This document shows, in pieces, positions 1 through 7,130 of a stretch of 10,729 nt of DNA. The stretch is taken from NCBI GenBank assembly GCA_002421995.1, contig DISP01000078.1, positions 1 through 10,729 of the forward strand. The letters run 5' to 3'. The first letter of the stretch is position 1. The number at the start of each line of letters is the position of its first letter. The notes beneath the pieces are model-generated. The model did not search any database, was not told where the DNA came from, and worked only from the letters and a program-made list of their open reading frames with translations. Source of the stretch: Bacteroidales bacterium UBA6207. Lineage in GTDB: Bacteria; Bacteroidota; Bacteroidia; Bacteroidales; F082. The position numbers were made by a program, and so were the translations under genes.

Positions 1-215
1 TACTTGCTGTTCCGATCCTGATAGGCTGGGCACTCAGCGCTGCCAATCCCGGTGTGGCTGATAAAATCGCAGCAGGAGAAATCGTTAAGTACAACTATAC
101 GGTGCCCGAATTGATCTTTGCAGGTTTTGGCGTTCTTGCAATGATCTTATCGCTTGTGCTGAAAGCAGTTGATAAAAACAAAGGCTTCGGACTTGATCTG
201 CCGAATAAAAAATAA
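1..215 (+). CDS. C-terminal fragment of a membrane transporter, probably MFS family
   Basis: Only the last 70 codons or so are present; the reading frame starts at base 3 and ends with TAA at 213-215. The visible protein has a hydrophobic stretch (LAVPILIGWALSAA), a polar loop, a second membrane helix (ELIFAGFGVLAMILSLVLKAV), then a short cytoplasmic tail that begins DKNKGFGLDLP and ends PNKK. Two C-terminal helices followed by a basic tail with a GxGLxLPN-like motif resemble the ends of Bacteroidota major facilitator transporters. This is a family-level impression from a short fragment, and neither substrate nor subfamily can be read. A strong intrinsic terminator lies just past the stop codon, so this is the last gene of its transcript and is separate from pepD. 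Confidence 0.6.
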   Translation, partial: LAVPILIGWALSAANPGVADKIAAGEIVKYNYTVPELIFAGFGVLAMILSLVLKAVDKNKGFGLDLPNKK

Positions 216-234
216 AATTAGTAAAATAAACCTG

Positions 235-267
235 AAAACAGCTGCCATTTAGGCAGCTGTTTTTTTT
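235..267 (+). terminator. Intrinsic terminator after the transporter gene
   Basis: A perfect 12-bp stem (AAAACAGCTGCC at 235-246 with GGCAGCTGTTTT at 252-263) closes a 5-nt loop (ATTTA) and runs into eight consecutive T. It starts 20 nt after the transporter stop codon. The A-tract on the 5' side means it could also work in the opposite direction, although no minus-strand gene is recognised nearby. Confidence 0.92.
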
Positions 268-608
268 ACCGGGAAAGTGATCCGGCCTATGCAGGGAAAA
301 CCGGCAAAAGATTTTTTAGCGTTATTTTGTGCATCTGTCCGCATTCCTCCTTTAACCGGCATATCAGGCCTGCAAAATGAAAAAAGAAACAAACACTTTT
401 CACTATTGCACACAAAAATTGTTTAAACATTGTTCTCAACAATTTAAGGGGTTTCTCGGTTAGCAGAAACACTTCCGGTATAAAGCCTGAGACGTAAATC
501 ACGACTAAAGAGAAGCTGTTAACAAAGATTCACAAAGCCAGAAAGAAAAATAAACTAATTTTAGCGTTTTAAATTTATTCAGGTCTAATCCTAAAAACAG
601 AAAATACA
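268..608. other. AT-rich intergenic region upstream of pepD
   Basis: About 340 bases between the terminator and pepD hold no convincing gene. A minus-strand frame of 71 codons exists here but has no family resemblance and no promoter or start-site support. The only structured element seen is a small dyad near 416-445. No full Bacteroidota promoter (TTG, 19 nt, TAnnTTTG) was found in front of pepD; the nearest match is a weak TAATTTTA near 555, with no -33 partner. Confidence 0.6.
416..445. repeat. Small dyad, possible operator or hairpin
   Basis: ATTGTT (429-434), CTC, AACAAT (438-443) forms a 15-bp near-palindrome. A second upstream copy of the left arm, AAATTGTT at 416-423, is the exact reverse complement of AACAATTT at 438-445, so the right arm could pair with either left arm. 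It lies about 165 bp upstream of the pepD start. It could be a regulator-binding site or a chance AT-rich structure. Confidence 0.3.
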
Positions 609-2069
609 ATGAGCTCAATTCTCGATCTTGAACCCAAAGGATTGTGGAAAAATTTCTACAGCCTCACCCAGATTCCGCGTCCATCAAAGAAAGAAGAAAA
701 AGTGATCGCCTTCACCCGTGAATTTGGCGAAAAGCTTGGCCTCGAAACCATCGTGGACGAAGTTGGCAATGTCATCATCCGCAAACCGGCTACCCCCGGT
801 TTTGAAGACAGGCAAGGCGTTGTTTTGCAATCGCACCTCGATATGGTTCCACAAAAAAATTCCGGTACAGATCACGATTTTGAAACTGATCCCATCCAAA
901 CCTATATCGAAGACGGCTGGGTAAAGGCCAAAGGCACCACACTCGGTTCGGACAACGGCATTGGTGCTGCAGCAGCCATGACAGTGCTCGAAGCCACCGA
1001 CCTGGAGCATGGCCCCATCGAAGCACTCTTTACCATTGACGAAGAAACAGGTATGACCGGAGCTGAAGAGCTCAAACCCGGACTGCTGAAGGGCGACATC
1101 CTGCTGAATATGGACTCGGAAGACGAAGGTGAGCTGTATGTGGGCTGCGCAGGCGGGATTGATTCCACAGGTACTTTCACCGTTACCAACGAAGCAGTTC
1201 CAACTGCCGTTGAAGCCTTCAAAATCAGTGTCACCGGTTTGAAAGGCGGACACTCAGGCCTTGACATCAACCTCGGACGCGGCAATGCCAACAAGATCAT
1301 GAACGCCCTTTTGTGTGTGGCTGCCAAAAAATACCAATTGCGTTTGGCAACCATCGAGGGCGGCAGCCTGCGCAACGCCATCCCGCGCGAATCATTTGCC
1401 ACGGTGGTTGTTCCGGCTGAAAATGCAGCAGCTTTTGCACAATATGTGAGCGAATTCAATGCGGAAGTCAAGGCAAGCTTTGCAGAGGCCGATGGCGGAT
1501 TGCTTGTTGTGGCCGAAGCCTGCGCGTTGCCCGCTACTGTTATTGATGCTGCCGGTCAGTCCGGACTTTTTGAAGCAGTGGCCAAGTGTCCCAACGGCGT
1601 CATTGCCATGAGCAAAGACATGGAAGGCGTTGTTGAAACCTCGAACAACTTAGCCATTGTAAAGCTTGATGGCGACAAGATCACCCTTGCTGCATTGCAG
1701 CGCAGTTCGGTGGATGCCGACAAGGAGGTGCTTGCAGGACAGATCAGAGAAGTTTTCATCAAAGCCGGTGCCGAAGCACGTTCGCATGGAGCCTATCCGG
1801 GCTGGAAACCCAATGTGAACTCGCCCATACTCAAGACAATGAAAGAGGTTTACAACAACAAATTCGGGAAAGTACCGGAGGTAAAAGTGATCCATGCCGG
1901 TTTGGAATGCGGCATTTTAGGTGCAAGCTATCCCAACTGGGACATGATTTCGTTTGGCCCAACCATCCGTCACCCCCACTCACCCGATGAAAAAGTGAAT
2001 ATTGCCACCGTTGATCTTTTCTGGCAATACCTTGTCGAAACCCTGAAAAATGTGCCCGTTAAGGCCTAA
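609..2069 (+). CDS. pepD: Cytosol non-specific dipeptidase (Xaa-His dipeptidase PepD, M20 family)
   Basis: 486 residues, the usual length for PepD-type aminoacyl-histidine dipeptidases. The enzyme is a cytosolic two-zinc hydrolase that splits dipeptides in the last steps of peptide breakdown. The metal-site motifs are in the expected order: SHLDM (H76, D78), GSDNG (D115, bridging aspartate), DEETG (E145 as general base, E146 as ligand), NMDSED (D169) and the C-terminal RHPHSPDE (H457). Between them is the lid or dimerisation domain, opening with LKGGHSGLDI (211-220). There is no signal peptide, which fits a cytoplasmic enzyme. The ATG at 609 is preceded by an A-rich stretch, as is common for starts in this phylum that do not use Shine-Dalgarno pairing. 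No hairpin terminator was found in the 120 bases before rpmH. The family call is firm; substrate range cannot be read from sequence. Confidence 0.95.
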   Translation: MSSILDLEPKGLWKNFYSLTQIPRPSKKEEKVIAFTREFGEKLGLETIVDEVGNVIIRKPATPGFEDRQGVVLQSHLDMVPQKNSGTDHDFETDPIQTYIEDGWVKAKGTTLGSDNGIGAAAAMTVLEATDLEHGPIEALFTIDEETGMTGAEELKPGLLKGDILLNMDSEDEGELYVGCAGGIDSTGTFTVTNEAVPTAVEAFKISVTGLKGGHSGLDINLGRGNANKIMNALLCVAAKKYQLRLATIEGGSLRNAIPRESFATVVVPAENAAAFAQYVSEFNAEVKASFAEADGGLLVVAEACALPATVIDAAGQSGLFEAVAKCPNGVIAMSKDMEGVVETSNNLAIVKLDGDKITLAALQRSSVDADKEVLAGQIREVFIKAGAEARSHGAYPGWKPNVNSPILKTMKEVYNNKFGKVPEVKVIHAGLECGILGASYPNWDMISFGPTIRHPHSPDEKVNIATVDLFWQYLVETLKNVPVKA

Positions 2070-2136
2070 AGATTAGCGAAAGCCTGACAATGTGAAAGCA
2101 TTGGTGAACGAAAATTTTAAAAAAAATATAGAAAGG

Positions 2137-2167
2137 TTTGCAGATATAAAATTTATTTCTACCTTTG
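2137..2167 (+). promoter_or_regulatory. Bacteroidota-type sigma-70 promoter for rpmH
   Basis: TTTG (2137-2140), a 19-base spacer and TACCTTTG (2160-2167) match the phylum consensus of a TTTG-like -33 box and a TAnnTTTG -7 box. The start codon follows 23 bases after the -7 box, so the leader would be only about 15-20 nt. Transcription of rpmH can therefore be independent of pepD. Confidence 0.88.
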
Positions 2168-2190
2168 CACTCCCAAAAAAATAGTTCAAG

Positions 2191-2337
2191 ATGAAACGTA
2201 CTTTTCAACCATCGAACAGAAAACGCAGAAACAAACACGGTTTCCGCGAGAGAATGGCAACAGCTAACGGACGCCGTGTGATCAAAGCACGTCGTGCGAA
2301 AGGCAGAAAAAGATTAACCGTTTCTGACGAAAGATAG
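2191..2337 (+). CDS. rpmH: 50S ribosomal protein L34
   Basis: A 48-residue, strongly basic protein beginning MKRTFQPSNRKRRNKHGFRE and continuing with the L34 hallmarks RMATANGRRV and KGRKRLTVSDE. L34 is a small protein of the large ribosomal subunit. Length and sequence agree with the family along the whole protein, including the acidic-basic SDER tail seen in Bacteroidota. The gene has its own promoter and is followed by a hairpin terminator, so it appears monocistronic. rnpA, the usual downstream partner in many bacteria, does not follow, and dnaA is not nearby. The gene is short and easily missed by length-filtered ORF calling. Confidence 0.97.
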   Translation: MKRTFQPSNRKRRNKHGFRERMATANGRRVIKARRAKGRKRLTVSDER

Positions 2338-2371
2338 TTTTTTTACAATAGCCACTCTATATTAAAGGTTT

Positions 2372-2410
2372 AACAGAAGGTGATGTGCATACATTGCCTT
2401 CTGTTTTGTT
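2372..2410 (+). terminator. Intrinsic terminator after rpmH
   Basis: AACAGAAGG (2372-2380) pairs with CCTTCTGTT (2397-2405). Two G-U wobble pairs and an inner ATGT/ACAT stem extend it to about 15 bp, closed by the tetraloop GCAT. It is followed by TTGTTTG, a moderately T-rich tail. A separate run of seven T directly follows the rpmH stop codon but has no good stem in front of it. Confidence 0.8.
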
Positions 2411-2678
2411 TGTATATACGCCCGGTGTTGAACAAAAGGTGTTGAGGGCTGGTAATAACAGGTGAACCATTGAAACTGATTTTTCTATCTGTCATCCGCA
2501 ATCACTTCTGCAGAAATTCTCTCAAAATCAACTGCATCAATTAATACTGTTTCTTACAAGATTTGGTACAGAAATCAACATCCATTCACCTCAAAAATAT
2601 TGTGCAGGTAAAAATTCTATCTTAGGATTGACCGAAAATTGCTTCAGTAACGATCTTAATTAACCAAAAGACCGTAAC
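2411..2678. other. Intergenic region without recognisable gene
   Basis: About 270 AT-rich bases between the rpmH terminator and the first nine-base array. No open frame of useful length, tRNA-like cloverleaf, strong hairpin or full promoter was seen on either strand. Confidence 0.6.
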
Positions 2679-2819
2679 GAAATCGCCCCATCACTCAGTT
2701 CGCTAAAGCCGCTTCGTTCGCTCAGTTCGCTCAGTTCGCTTCGTTCGCCCCGTTCGCTTAAGTCGCTGAAGTCGCTTCGTTCGCTCAGTTCGCTTCGTTC
2801 GCTAATGTCTCAGTTCGCT
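2679..2819. repeat. Tandem array of nine-base units (consensus nnnTTCGCT), copy 1
   Basis: About sixteen consecutive units, nearly all exactly 9 nt. The last six bases are mostly TTCGCT (some GTCGCT or CCGCT) and the first three vary: CAG, TCG, AAA, CCG, TAA, GAA. From base 2696 the units read CAGTTCGCT, AAAGCCGCT, TCGTTCGCT, CAGTTCGCT twice, TCGTTCGCC, CCGTTCGCT, TAAGTCGCT, GAAGTCGCT, TCGTTCGCT, CAGTTCGCT, TCGTTCGCT, a 7-nt unit AATGTCT and a final CAGTTCGCT. Two degenerate units, one of them 8 nt, precede these. The plus strand carries almost only this orientation, so the array cannot fold on itself. It ends about 80 bp before the DUF4834-like gene. Function unknown. Confidence 0.93.
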
Positions 2820-2859
2820 TAAAAAACCATAAACCGCTGCATAGCTTGATGATTCTTTT

Positions 2860-2867
2860 TATCTTCG
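2860..2867 (+). promoter_or_regulatory. Possible -7 promoter box upstream of the DUF4834-YfhO cluster
   Basis: TATCTTCG differs from the Bacteroidota TAnnTTTG box by one base and is followed by CAG, as in many promoters of this phylum. No TTG is found 19 bases upstream, so the -33 element is missing or diverged. It lies 33 bases before the start codon and 40 bases after the tandem array, a reasonable position to transcribe the three-gene cluster. Confidence 0.4.
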
Positions 2868-2900
2868 CAGCTGATCTGTGATCACCCCAATAGCATTTGT

Positions 2901-3167
2901 ATGGAAAAGTTTTTCATGATCGTTTTCTGGATCATTTTTGGTTTCTACCTCTTAAGGCTTGTATTCAGATACCTTGTGCCCTGGCTGCTGGCACGTTTCA
3001 TCCGTAAGGTGGCCGGCAATATGCAACAGCAAGCCAATCAATACACTGCGCAGAAACCCGAAGGCAGTGTGTATGTCAACACCGAACAGGCCGAAAAGCC
3101 AAAGATTGATCCTGAAATAGGTGAATACATAGATTTTGAAGATATTAAAGAATCAGACAAACACTAA
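2901..3167 (+). CDS. DUF4834-like small membrane protein
   Basis: 88 residues: one N-terminal membrane segment (about residues 5-33, rich in F, L, I and W), a basic patch (ARFIRK, 31-36), a glutamine-rich linker (NMQQQANQYTAQ), then an acidic C-terminus ending in a GEYIDFEDIKE motif (about 74-84). This plan, a single helix, a basic turn and a terminal GEYxDFE-like motif, is that of the DUF4834 family, which is known essentially from Bacteroidota and has no assigned biochemical role. The C-terminal tail is predicted to face the cytoplasm by the positive-inside rule. The gene stops 4 bases before the YfhO gene, so the two are almost certainly co-transcribed. This suggests a small membrane partner of that system, but nothing in the sequence shows contact. 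The domain assignment is by memory of the family pattern. Confidence 0.78.
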   Translation: MEKFFMIVFWIIFGFYLLRLVFRYLVPWLLARFIRKVAGNMQQQANQYTAQKPEGSVYVNTEQAEKPKIDPEIGEYIDFEDIKESDKH

Positions 3168-3171
3168 AACC

Positions 3172-5682
3172 ATGGAAAACGCATTGCGTATCTGGCGTCA
3201 GACTTTCCCTTTCATCACCGCCGTAGTTGTATTTATCGTTGTAACCTGGGCCTATCTGCACCCGATGCTTGAAGGCAAGAAACTCGACCAGCACGACATT
3301 ACCATGTGGAAAGGCATGTCGAAAGAAATCTCCGATTTCAGAGAAAAGACAGGTGAGGAAGCCCTCTGGACCAATTCGATGTTTGGCGGCATGCCGGCCT
3401 GGCAGATTTCGGTGATCTACAACGGAAACCTCATCAAATATGTGCGGCAGGTCATCACCTTTGGGATGCCCTACCCTGCCAGCACCATCTTTATCTATTT
3501 TCTTGGTTTTTACATCCTTTTGCTTGTGATGCGTGTTGATCCCTGGCTCAGCATGGCCGGAGCGCTTGCGTTTGGCTTCTCGTCCTACTTCCTGATCATT
3601 CTGGGGGCAGGTCACTCAAGCAAGGCCAACGCCATCGGCTATATGGCACCTGTTATTGCAGGTATCATACTCACATTCAGGGGCAACTACCTCAAAGGCG
3701 GCTTGCTGACGGCCTTTGCCCTTGCCTTGCAACTCGAAGCCAACCACCTGCAGATCACCTATTACCTCCTGCTGCTCGTGGTGATTCTTGGCCTTGCCCA
3801 GCTGGCCGATACCATTCGCTTCAAAACCCTCCCTGTTTTTGCAAAGGCCTCGGGCGTGCTGCTTCTGGCGGCCATGCTTGCAACCCTCACACACGGCACC
3901 AACCTCTATGCCACCTGGGAATACGGCAAGGAGAGTATGCGCGGAAAACCGGTGCTGGTGAAAGATGCCGGCGACCAAACCAAGGGCCTCGACAGAAGCT
4001 ATATCACCAATTGGTCGTATGGCGTAGGCGAAACATGGTCGCTGATGATTCCCAATGCCAAAGGTGGCGGCACTGCCGCGATTGGCAACAACCATCCGGC
4101 ACTCGAAAACGCCGACAGAAATTTCAAACAGGCGCTGGCACAACAAAACGCCTATTGGGGCGATCAACCCGGCACCTCCGGTCCGGTGTATGCCGGCGCA
4201 ATCGTATTGTTCCTGTTTGTGATCGGGCTTTTTGCCATAAAAGGAAAATACAAATGGATTTTGTTGGCCGGCACACTGCTGTCAATCCTTTTAGGATGGG
4301 GCAAAAACTTTATGCCTTTCACCAACTTCTTCCTCGATTTCATCCCCGGTTATGACAAGTTCAGGGCTGTTTCGATGACGCTTGTCATTGCCGAACTCAC
4401 CATCCCCCTGCTAGGTTTTCTGGGTCTATGGCACATTTACAAACATCCCGAATGGGTGAAAGAAAAACGCAAGTTGTTTTTTGCAGCTTTTGGACTCACC
4501 GGAGGGCTAAGCTTGTTGTTTTACCTTGCCCCTTCCATGTTTTTCAGCTTTCAAAGCAGCTTTGAGCTGGAGCAGTTCAACCGCCTGAGGCAATCCAATC
4601 CCGCCGAGAGCGGACAGATTGACCTTTTTGTTGGCCAGCTCGAAGCTGTGCGTATGGCCATCTTCAAAAAAGACGCCTTACGCAGTTTCTTCTTCATCAC
4701 CCTGGCGGCAGGATTGATTTATGCCTTTGCAGCCGGAAAACTAAAACAATACTACCTGACAGCTGCGCTGACGCTGTTGATTCTGGTTGATATGGTTGGT
4801 GTGGCCACCCGCTACCTCAACTCGTCCGATTTTGTGGCCCAACGCAAGGTTGACTTCCCATTCACTGCTTCCACCGCCAATAATGAGATTCTCAAAGACA
4901 AAGACGCTGACTTCAGGGTACTTGATCTGACCAACAGCACTTTCAATGATGCTTCCACCTCTTATTTTCATCATTCGATCGGTGGTTACCACGGCGCCAA
5001 GCTGATGCGCTACCAGGACCTTATCGAGTACCACATCCAACCCGAAATTGCTTCGCTGAGCAGTGTGATGAAAAACGACATGACATTGCAGTCCATACAG
5101 GAGCGTCTTGCGCAGTCGGAGGTGCTGAACATGCTCAACACAAGGTATGTGATTTTCAATCCGCAGTCGGCACCCATCCGCAATTTGGCGGCTTTTGGCG
5201 ATGCATGGCCTGTGCGTCAACTACAGTTTGTGAACACAGCCAATGAAGAAATTGAACAACTCGGGCAAAATGATCTGCGCAGCACCGCTGTGGTACATCA
5301 GGAATTTGCCGGGCTGCTCGGCGGCCTTGACACCTCTAACGGCGCCAGCGGCAATGTTGCGCTGCTTTCGTATGCGCCCAACAAACTCAACTACAAAGCC
5401 AGCCTCGACAAGGAAGGACTCGTAGTGTTCAGCCAGGTATGGTACACCAAAGGATGGAAAGCTTTTGTGAACGGTGTGGAACAACCACTTATCCGGGCCA
5501 ACTATGCTTTGCGGGCTTTGCGTCTGCCGGCAGGAACAAGTGAAGTGGAGATGCGCTTTGAGCCGCGCGTGTGGGTTGTTGGCGAAAAAGTGTCGTTCAT
5601 GGCCTCTGCACTGCTGTTGTTGTTGCTGGCAGCTGCCATCTATCTCGACTACAAAAAGCAGAAAGCCGCCCAAAAGGCATGA
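3172..5682 (+). CDS. YfhO-family polytopic membrane protein (GT-C-like)
   Basis: 836 residues from the preferred start MENALRIW at 3172. An in-frame ATG at 3136 would add 12 residues but overlaps the previous gene, whereas 3172 leaves a 4-nt gap. About 12-14 hydrophobic segments are visible: one at 12-30, a block from about 103 to 240, a second block from about 339 to 545, and a last helix near 805-825. A soluble region lies between about 550 and 800. Family marks are the LDQHDITMWKGM loop with NSMFGGMPAW (about 38-77) and a C-terminal beta-domain with YTKGWKAFVNG (758-768) and LRLPAGTSEVEMRFEP (783-798). YfhO proteins are GT-C-like envelope proteins; the Bacillus member is linked to lipoteichoic acid glycosylation. 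Gram-negative members have no settled substrate. The stop codon overlaps the next gene's start as ATGA, indicating translational coupling with the glycosyltransferase. Confidence 0.9.
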   Translation: MENALRIWRQTFPFITAVVVFIVVTWAYLHPMLEGKKLDQHDITMWKGMSKEISDFREKTGEEALWTNSMFGGMPAWQISVIYNGNLIKYVRQVITFGMPYPASTIFIYFLGFYILLLVMRVDPWLSMAGALAFGFSSYFLIILGAGHSSKANAIGYMAPVIAGIILTFRGNYLKGGLLTAFALALQLEANHLQITYYLLLLVVILGLAQLADTIRFKTLPVFAKASGVLLLAAMLATLTHGTNLYATWEYGKESMRGKPVLVKDAGDQTKGLDRSYITNWSYGVGETWSLMIPNAKGGGTAAIGNNHPALENADRNFKQALAQQNAYWGDQPGTSGPVYAGAIVLFLFVIGLFAIKGKYKWILLAGTLLSILLGWGKNFMPFTNFFLDFIPGYDKFRAVSMTLVIAELTIPLLGFLGLWHIYKHPEWVKEKRKLFFAAFGLTGGLSLLFYLAPSMFFSFQSSFELEQFNRLRQSNPAESGQIDLFVGQLEAVRMAIFKKDALRSFFFITLAAGLIYAFAAGKLKQYYLTAALTLLILVDMVGVATRYLNSSDFVAQRKVDFPFTASTANNEILKDKDADFRVLDLTNSTFNDASTSYFHHSIGGYHGAKLMRYQDLIEYHIQPEIASLSSVMKNDMTLQSIQERLAQSEVLNMLNTRYVIFNPQSAPIRNLAAFGDAWPVRQLQFVNTANEEIEQLGQNDLRSTAVVHQEFAGLLGGLDTSNGASGNVALLSYAPNKLNYKASLDKEGLVVFSQVWYTKGWKAFVNGVEQPLIRANYALRALRLPAGTSEVEMRFEPRVWVVGEKVSFMASALLLLLLAAAIYLDYKKQKAAQKA

Positions 5683-6995
5683 AGCGCGTTTTGATCATCA
5701 CCTATTACTGGCCGCCCTCGGGAGGAGCAGGGGTGCAACGCTGGCTGAAATTTGTGAAATACCTGCACGAATTTGGCTGGGAGCCTGTGGTTTATACCCC
5801 ACTGAATCCCGAGATACCCTATAAAGATGAAACACTCCTTTCCGACATCCCGGCAGGAACCGAAATCATTGGCAGCAATATTTTTGAACCCTATCAGCTC
5901 TACAACTATTTTACAGGCAAAAAGAAAGATACCAAGTTTCAACATGGATTCTTGAAAGACAGTAAATCGGCCAAAACTTCTGTTGCAGAGAAACTTGCTG
6001 TCTGGATCAGGGGGAATATCTTCATCCCTGACGCAAGGCGTTTCTGGATAGGGCCTTCAGTTAAATACCTCAAACAATACCTGCATAAGCATCCTGTTGA
6101 CCTGATTGTCTCGACAGGTCCGCCGCACTCCCTTCACCTGATTGCACGCGCCCTAAAGAAAAAAACCTCATTGCCGTGGCTTGCAGATTTCCGCGATCCC
6201 TGGACAGGCATCTACTATTTCGACAAGCTGATGCTCAGCCAACAGGCAAAGCAGAAACACCATCGGCTTGAGCAAGCCTGCCTTGATGAAGCAGACCATG
6301 TGGTGACTGTTGGCGCAACCATGAAACGCGACTTCGGGAAAAGAACTAGCACTCCCATCACTGTCATTACCAACGGCTTTGATGAAAGTGATTTTGCAGC
6401 TTTGACAGCTGATGCACAGCCACAATTCAGCATCTTTTATTCAGGGATGTTTCTTCCCGACCAAAACCCTCCTGAGTTGTGGGAGGTGCTTGCTGAAATG
6501 ACAGCTGAAGACCCAGCCTTTGCCGGTTCGCTCAGGCTACATTTTACAGGTCGCTGCGATGCAGGCATATTGCAGGATATCGAAAATCATGGCCTGAGCA
6601 AATACCTTCAGCTGCAAGACTATGTGCCACATGCCCAGCTTCCGGCGCTGCAGCAGTCGGCAAGTCTTCTGCTGCTGAGTATCAACCGCATCGAGAACGC
6701 ATCGTATATACTGACGGGAAAGGTGTTTGAGTATCTGGCAGCCGGACGCCCCATTTTGGCTTTCTGTCCGGCGGAGAGCGATGTGGCCGGAGTCATCAGG
6801 GAAACATCCTCGGGTTACACCATTGATTTCGGGCAAAAAGCTGTACTGAAAGCCCTTCTGAACGAGTTGTTCGCACAGTACAAAGCCAACAAACTGGTGT
6901 TAACAGGACAAGATTCCCGGGCCTATACCCGCCGCGCACTCACACAGCAGATGGCCGGAATTTTTGATGCTTTGACAGCTCAAAAACATGCGTGA
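5679..6995 (+). CDS. GT-B glycosyltransferase (GT4-like)
   Basis: 438 residues. The ATG at 5679 overlaps the stop of the YfhO gene (ATGA); longer in-frame starts lie inside that gene and add no family-like sequence. The N-terminal domain opens MKRVLIITYYWPPSGGAGVQ, the glycine-rich loop after the first strand of GT4-type enzymes. STGPPHS (145-151) and LADFRDPWTG (168-177) are typical of Bacteroidota members. The C-terminal domain has ITNGFD (230-235), FYSGMF (253-258) and TGKVFEYLAAGRPIL (346-360), where E351 sits in the nucleotide-sugar diphosphate-binding helix. There is no signal peptide or strong membrane helix, so it is probably cytoplasmic or peripheral. The enzyme likely adds a sugar from an NDP- or UDP-sugar donor to an envelope precursor; donor and acceptor cannot be read. 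Coupling to YfhO suggests a shared pathway. Confidence 0.9.
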   Translation: MKRVLIITYYWPPSGGAGVQRWLKFVKYLHEFGWEPVVYTPLNPEIPYKDETLLSDIPAGTEIIGSNIFEPYQLYNYFTGKKKDTKFQHGFLKDSKSAKTSVAEKLAVWIRGNIFIPDARRFWIGPSVKYLKQYLHKHPVDLIVSTGPPHSLHLIARALKKKTSLPWLADFRDPWTGIYYFDKLMLSQQAKQKHHRLEQACLDEADHVVTVGATMKRDFGKRTSTPITVITNGFDESDFAALTADAQPQFSIFYSGMFLPDQNPPELWEVLAEMTAEDPAFAGSLRLHFTGRCDAGILQDIENHGLSKYLQLQDYVPHAQLPALQQSASLLLLSINRIENASYILTGKVFEYLAAGRPILAFCPAESDVAGVIRETSSGYTIDFGQKAVLKALLNELFAQYKANKLVLTGQDSRAYTRRALTQQMAGIFDALTAQKHA

Positions 6996-7130
6996 TTCAG
7001 CAGCACATCTGATTGCAATAAACAGCAATCATTTCTTCATTCACAACATAACCATTTCCATACAACCAGATTAACGAAGCTTGCAGTTACTTCAAAATTC
7101 GGTTTTTCTCACAATAAGGAAACCATTTCT
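6996..7130. other. Intergenic stretch with a weak hairpin after the glycosyltransferase
   Basis: The stretch holds one modest hairpin, TGATTGC (7010-7016) with GCAATCA (7025-7031) around an 8-nt AT-rich loop, followed by TTTCTTC. It is a weak candidate terminator for the DUF4834-YfhO-glycosyltransferase transcript. No gene was seen. Together with the array and the promoter region it forms the 330-bp gap before the GH97 gene. Confidence 0.4.

Noticed and set aside
287..502. Minus-strand open frame of 71 codons in the gap before pepD
   Set aside because: AT-rich gap, no family resemblance, no promoter or start support, and it overlaps a dyad; most likely a chance frame.
684..1471. Two minus-strand frames of 189 codons opposite pepD
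   Set aside because: Both are antisense to conserved catalytic motifs of pepD and have no domain-like features.
2338..2344. Run of seven T directly after the rpmH stop as a terminator
   Set aside because: No adequate stem precedes it; the 15-bp hairpin further downstream is the better candidate.
2679..2819. CRISPR array
   Set aside because: The period is 9 nt with no distinct spacers and no cas genes; CRISPR repeats and spacers are each several times longer.
2679..2819. Repeat protein coding sequence (9-nt period equals three codons)
   Set aside because: No open frame with a start spans the array, a TAA triplet interrupts one frame, and 7-nt and 8-nt units break the phase.
5571..5678. Upstream in-frame extension of the glycosyltransferase
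   Set aside because: It lies inside the YfhO coding region and the 36 extra residues do not resemble the family; the ATGA start gives the normal N-terminal strand and glycine-rich loop.
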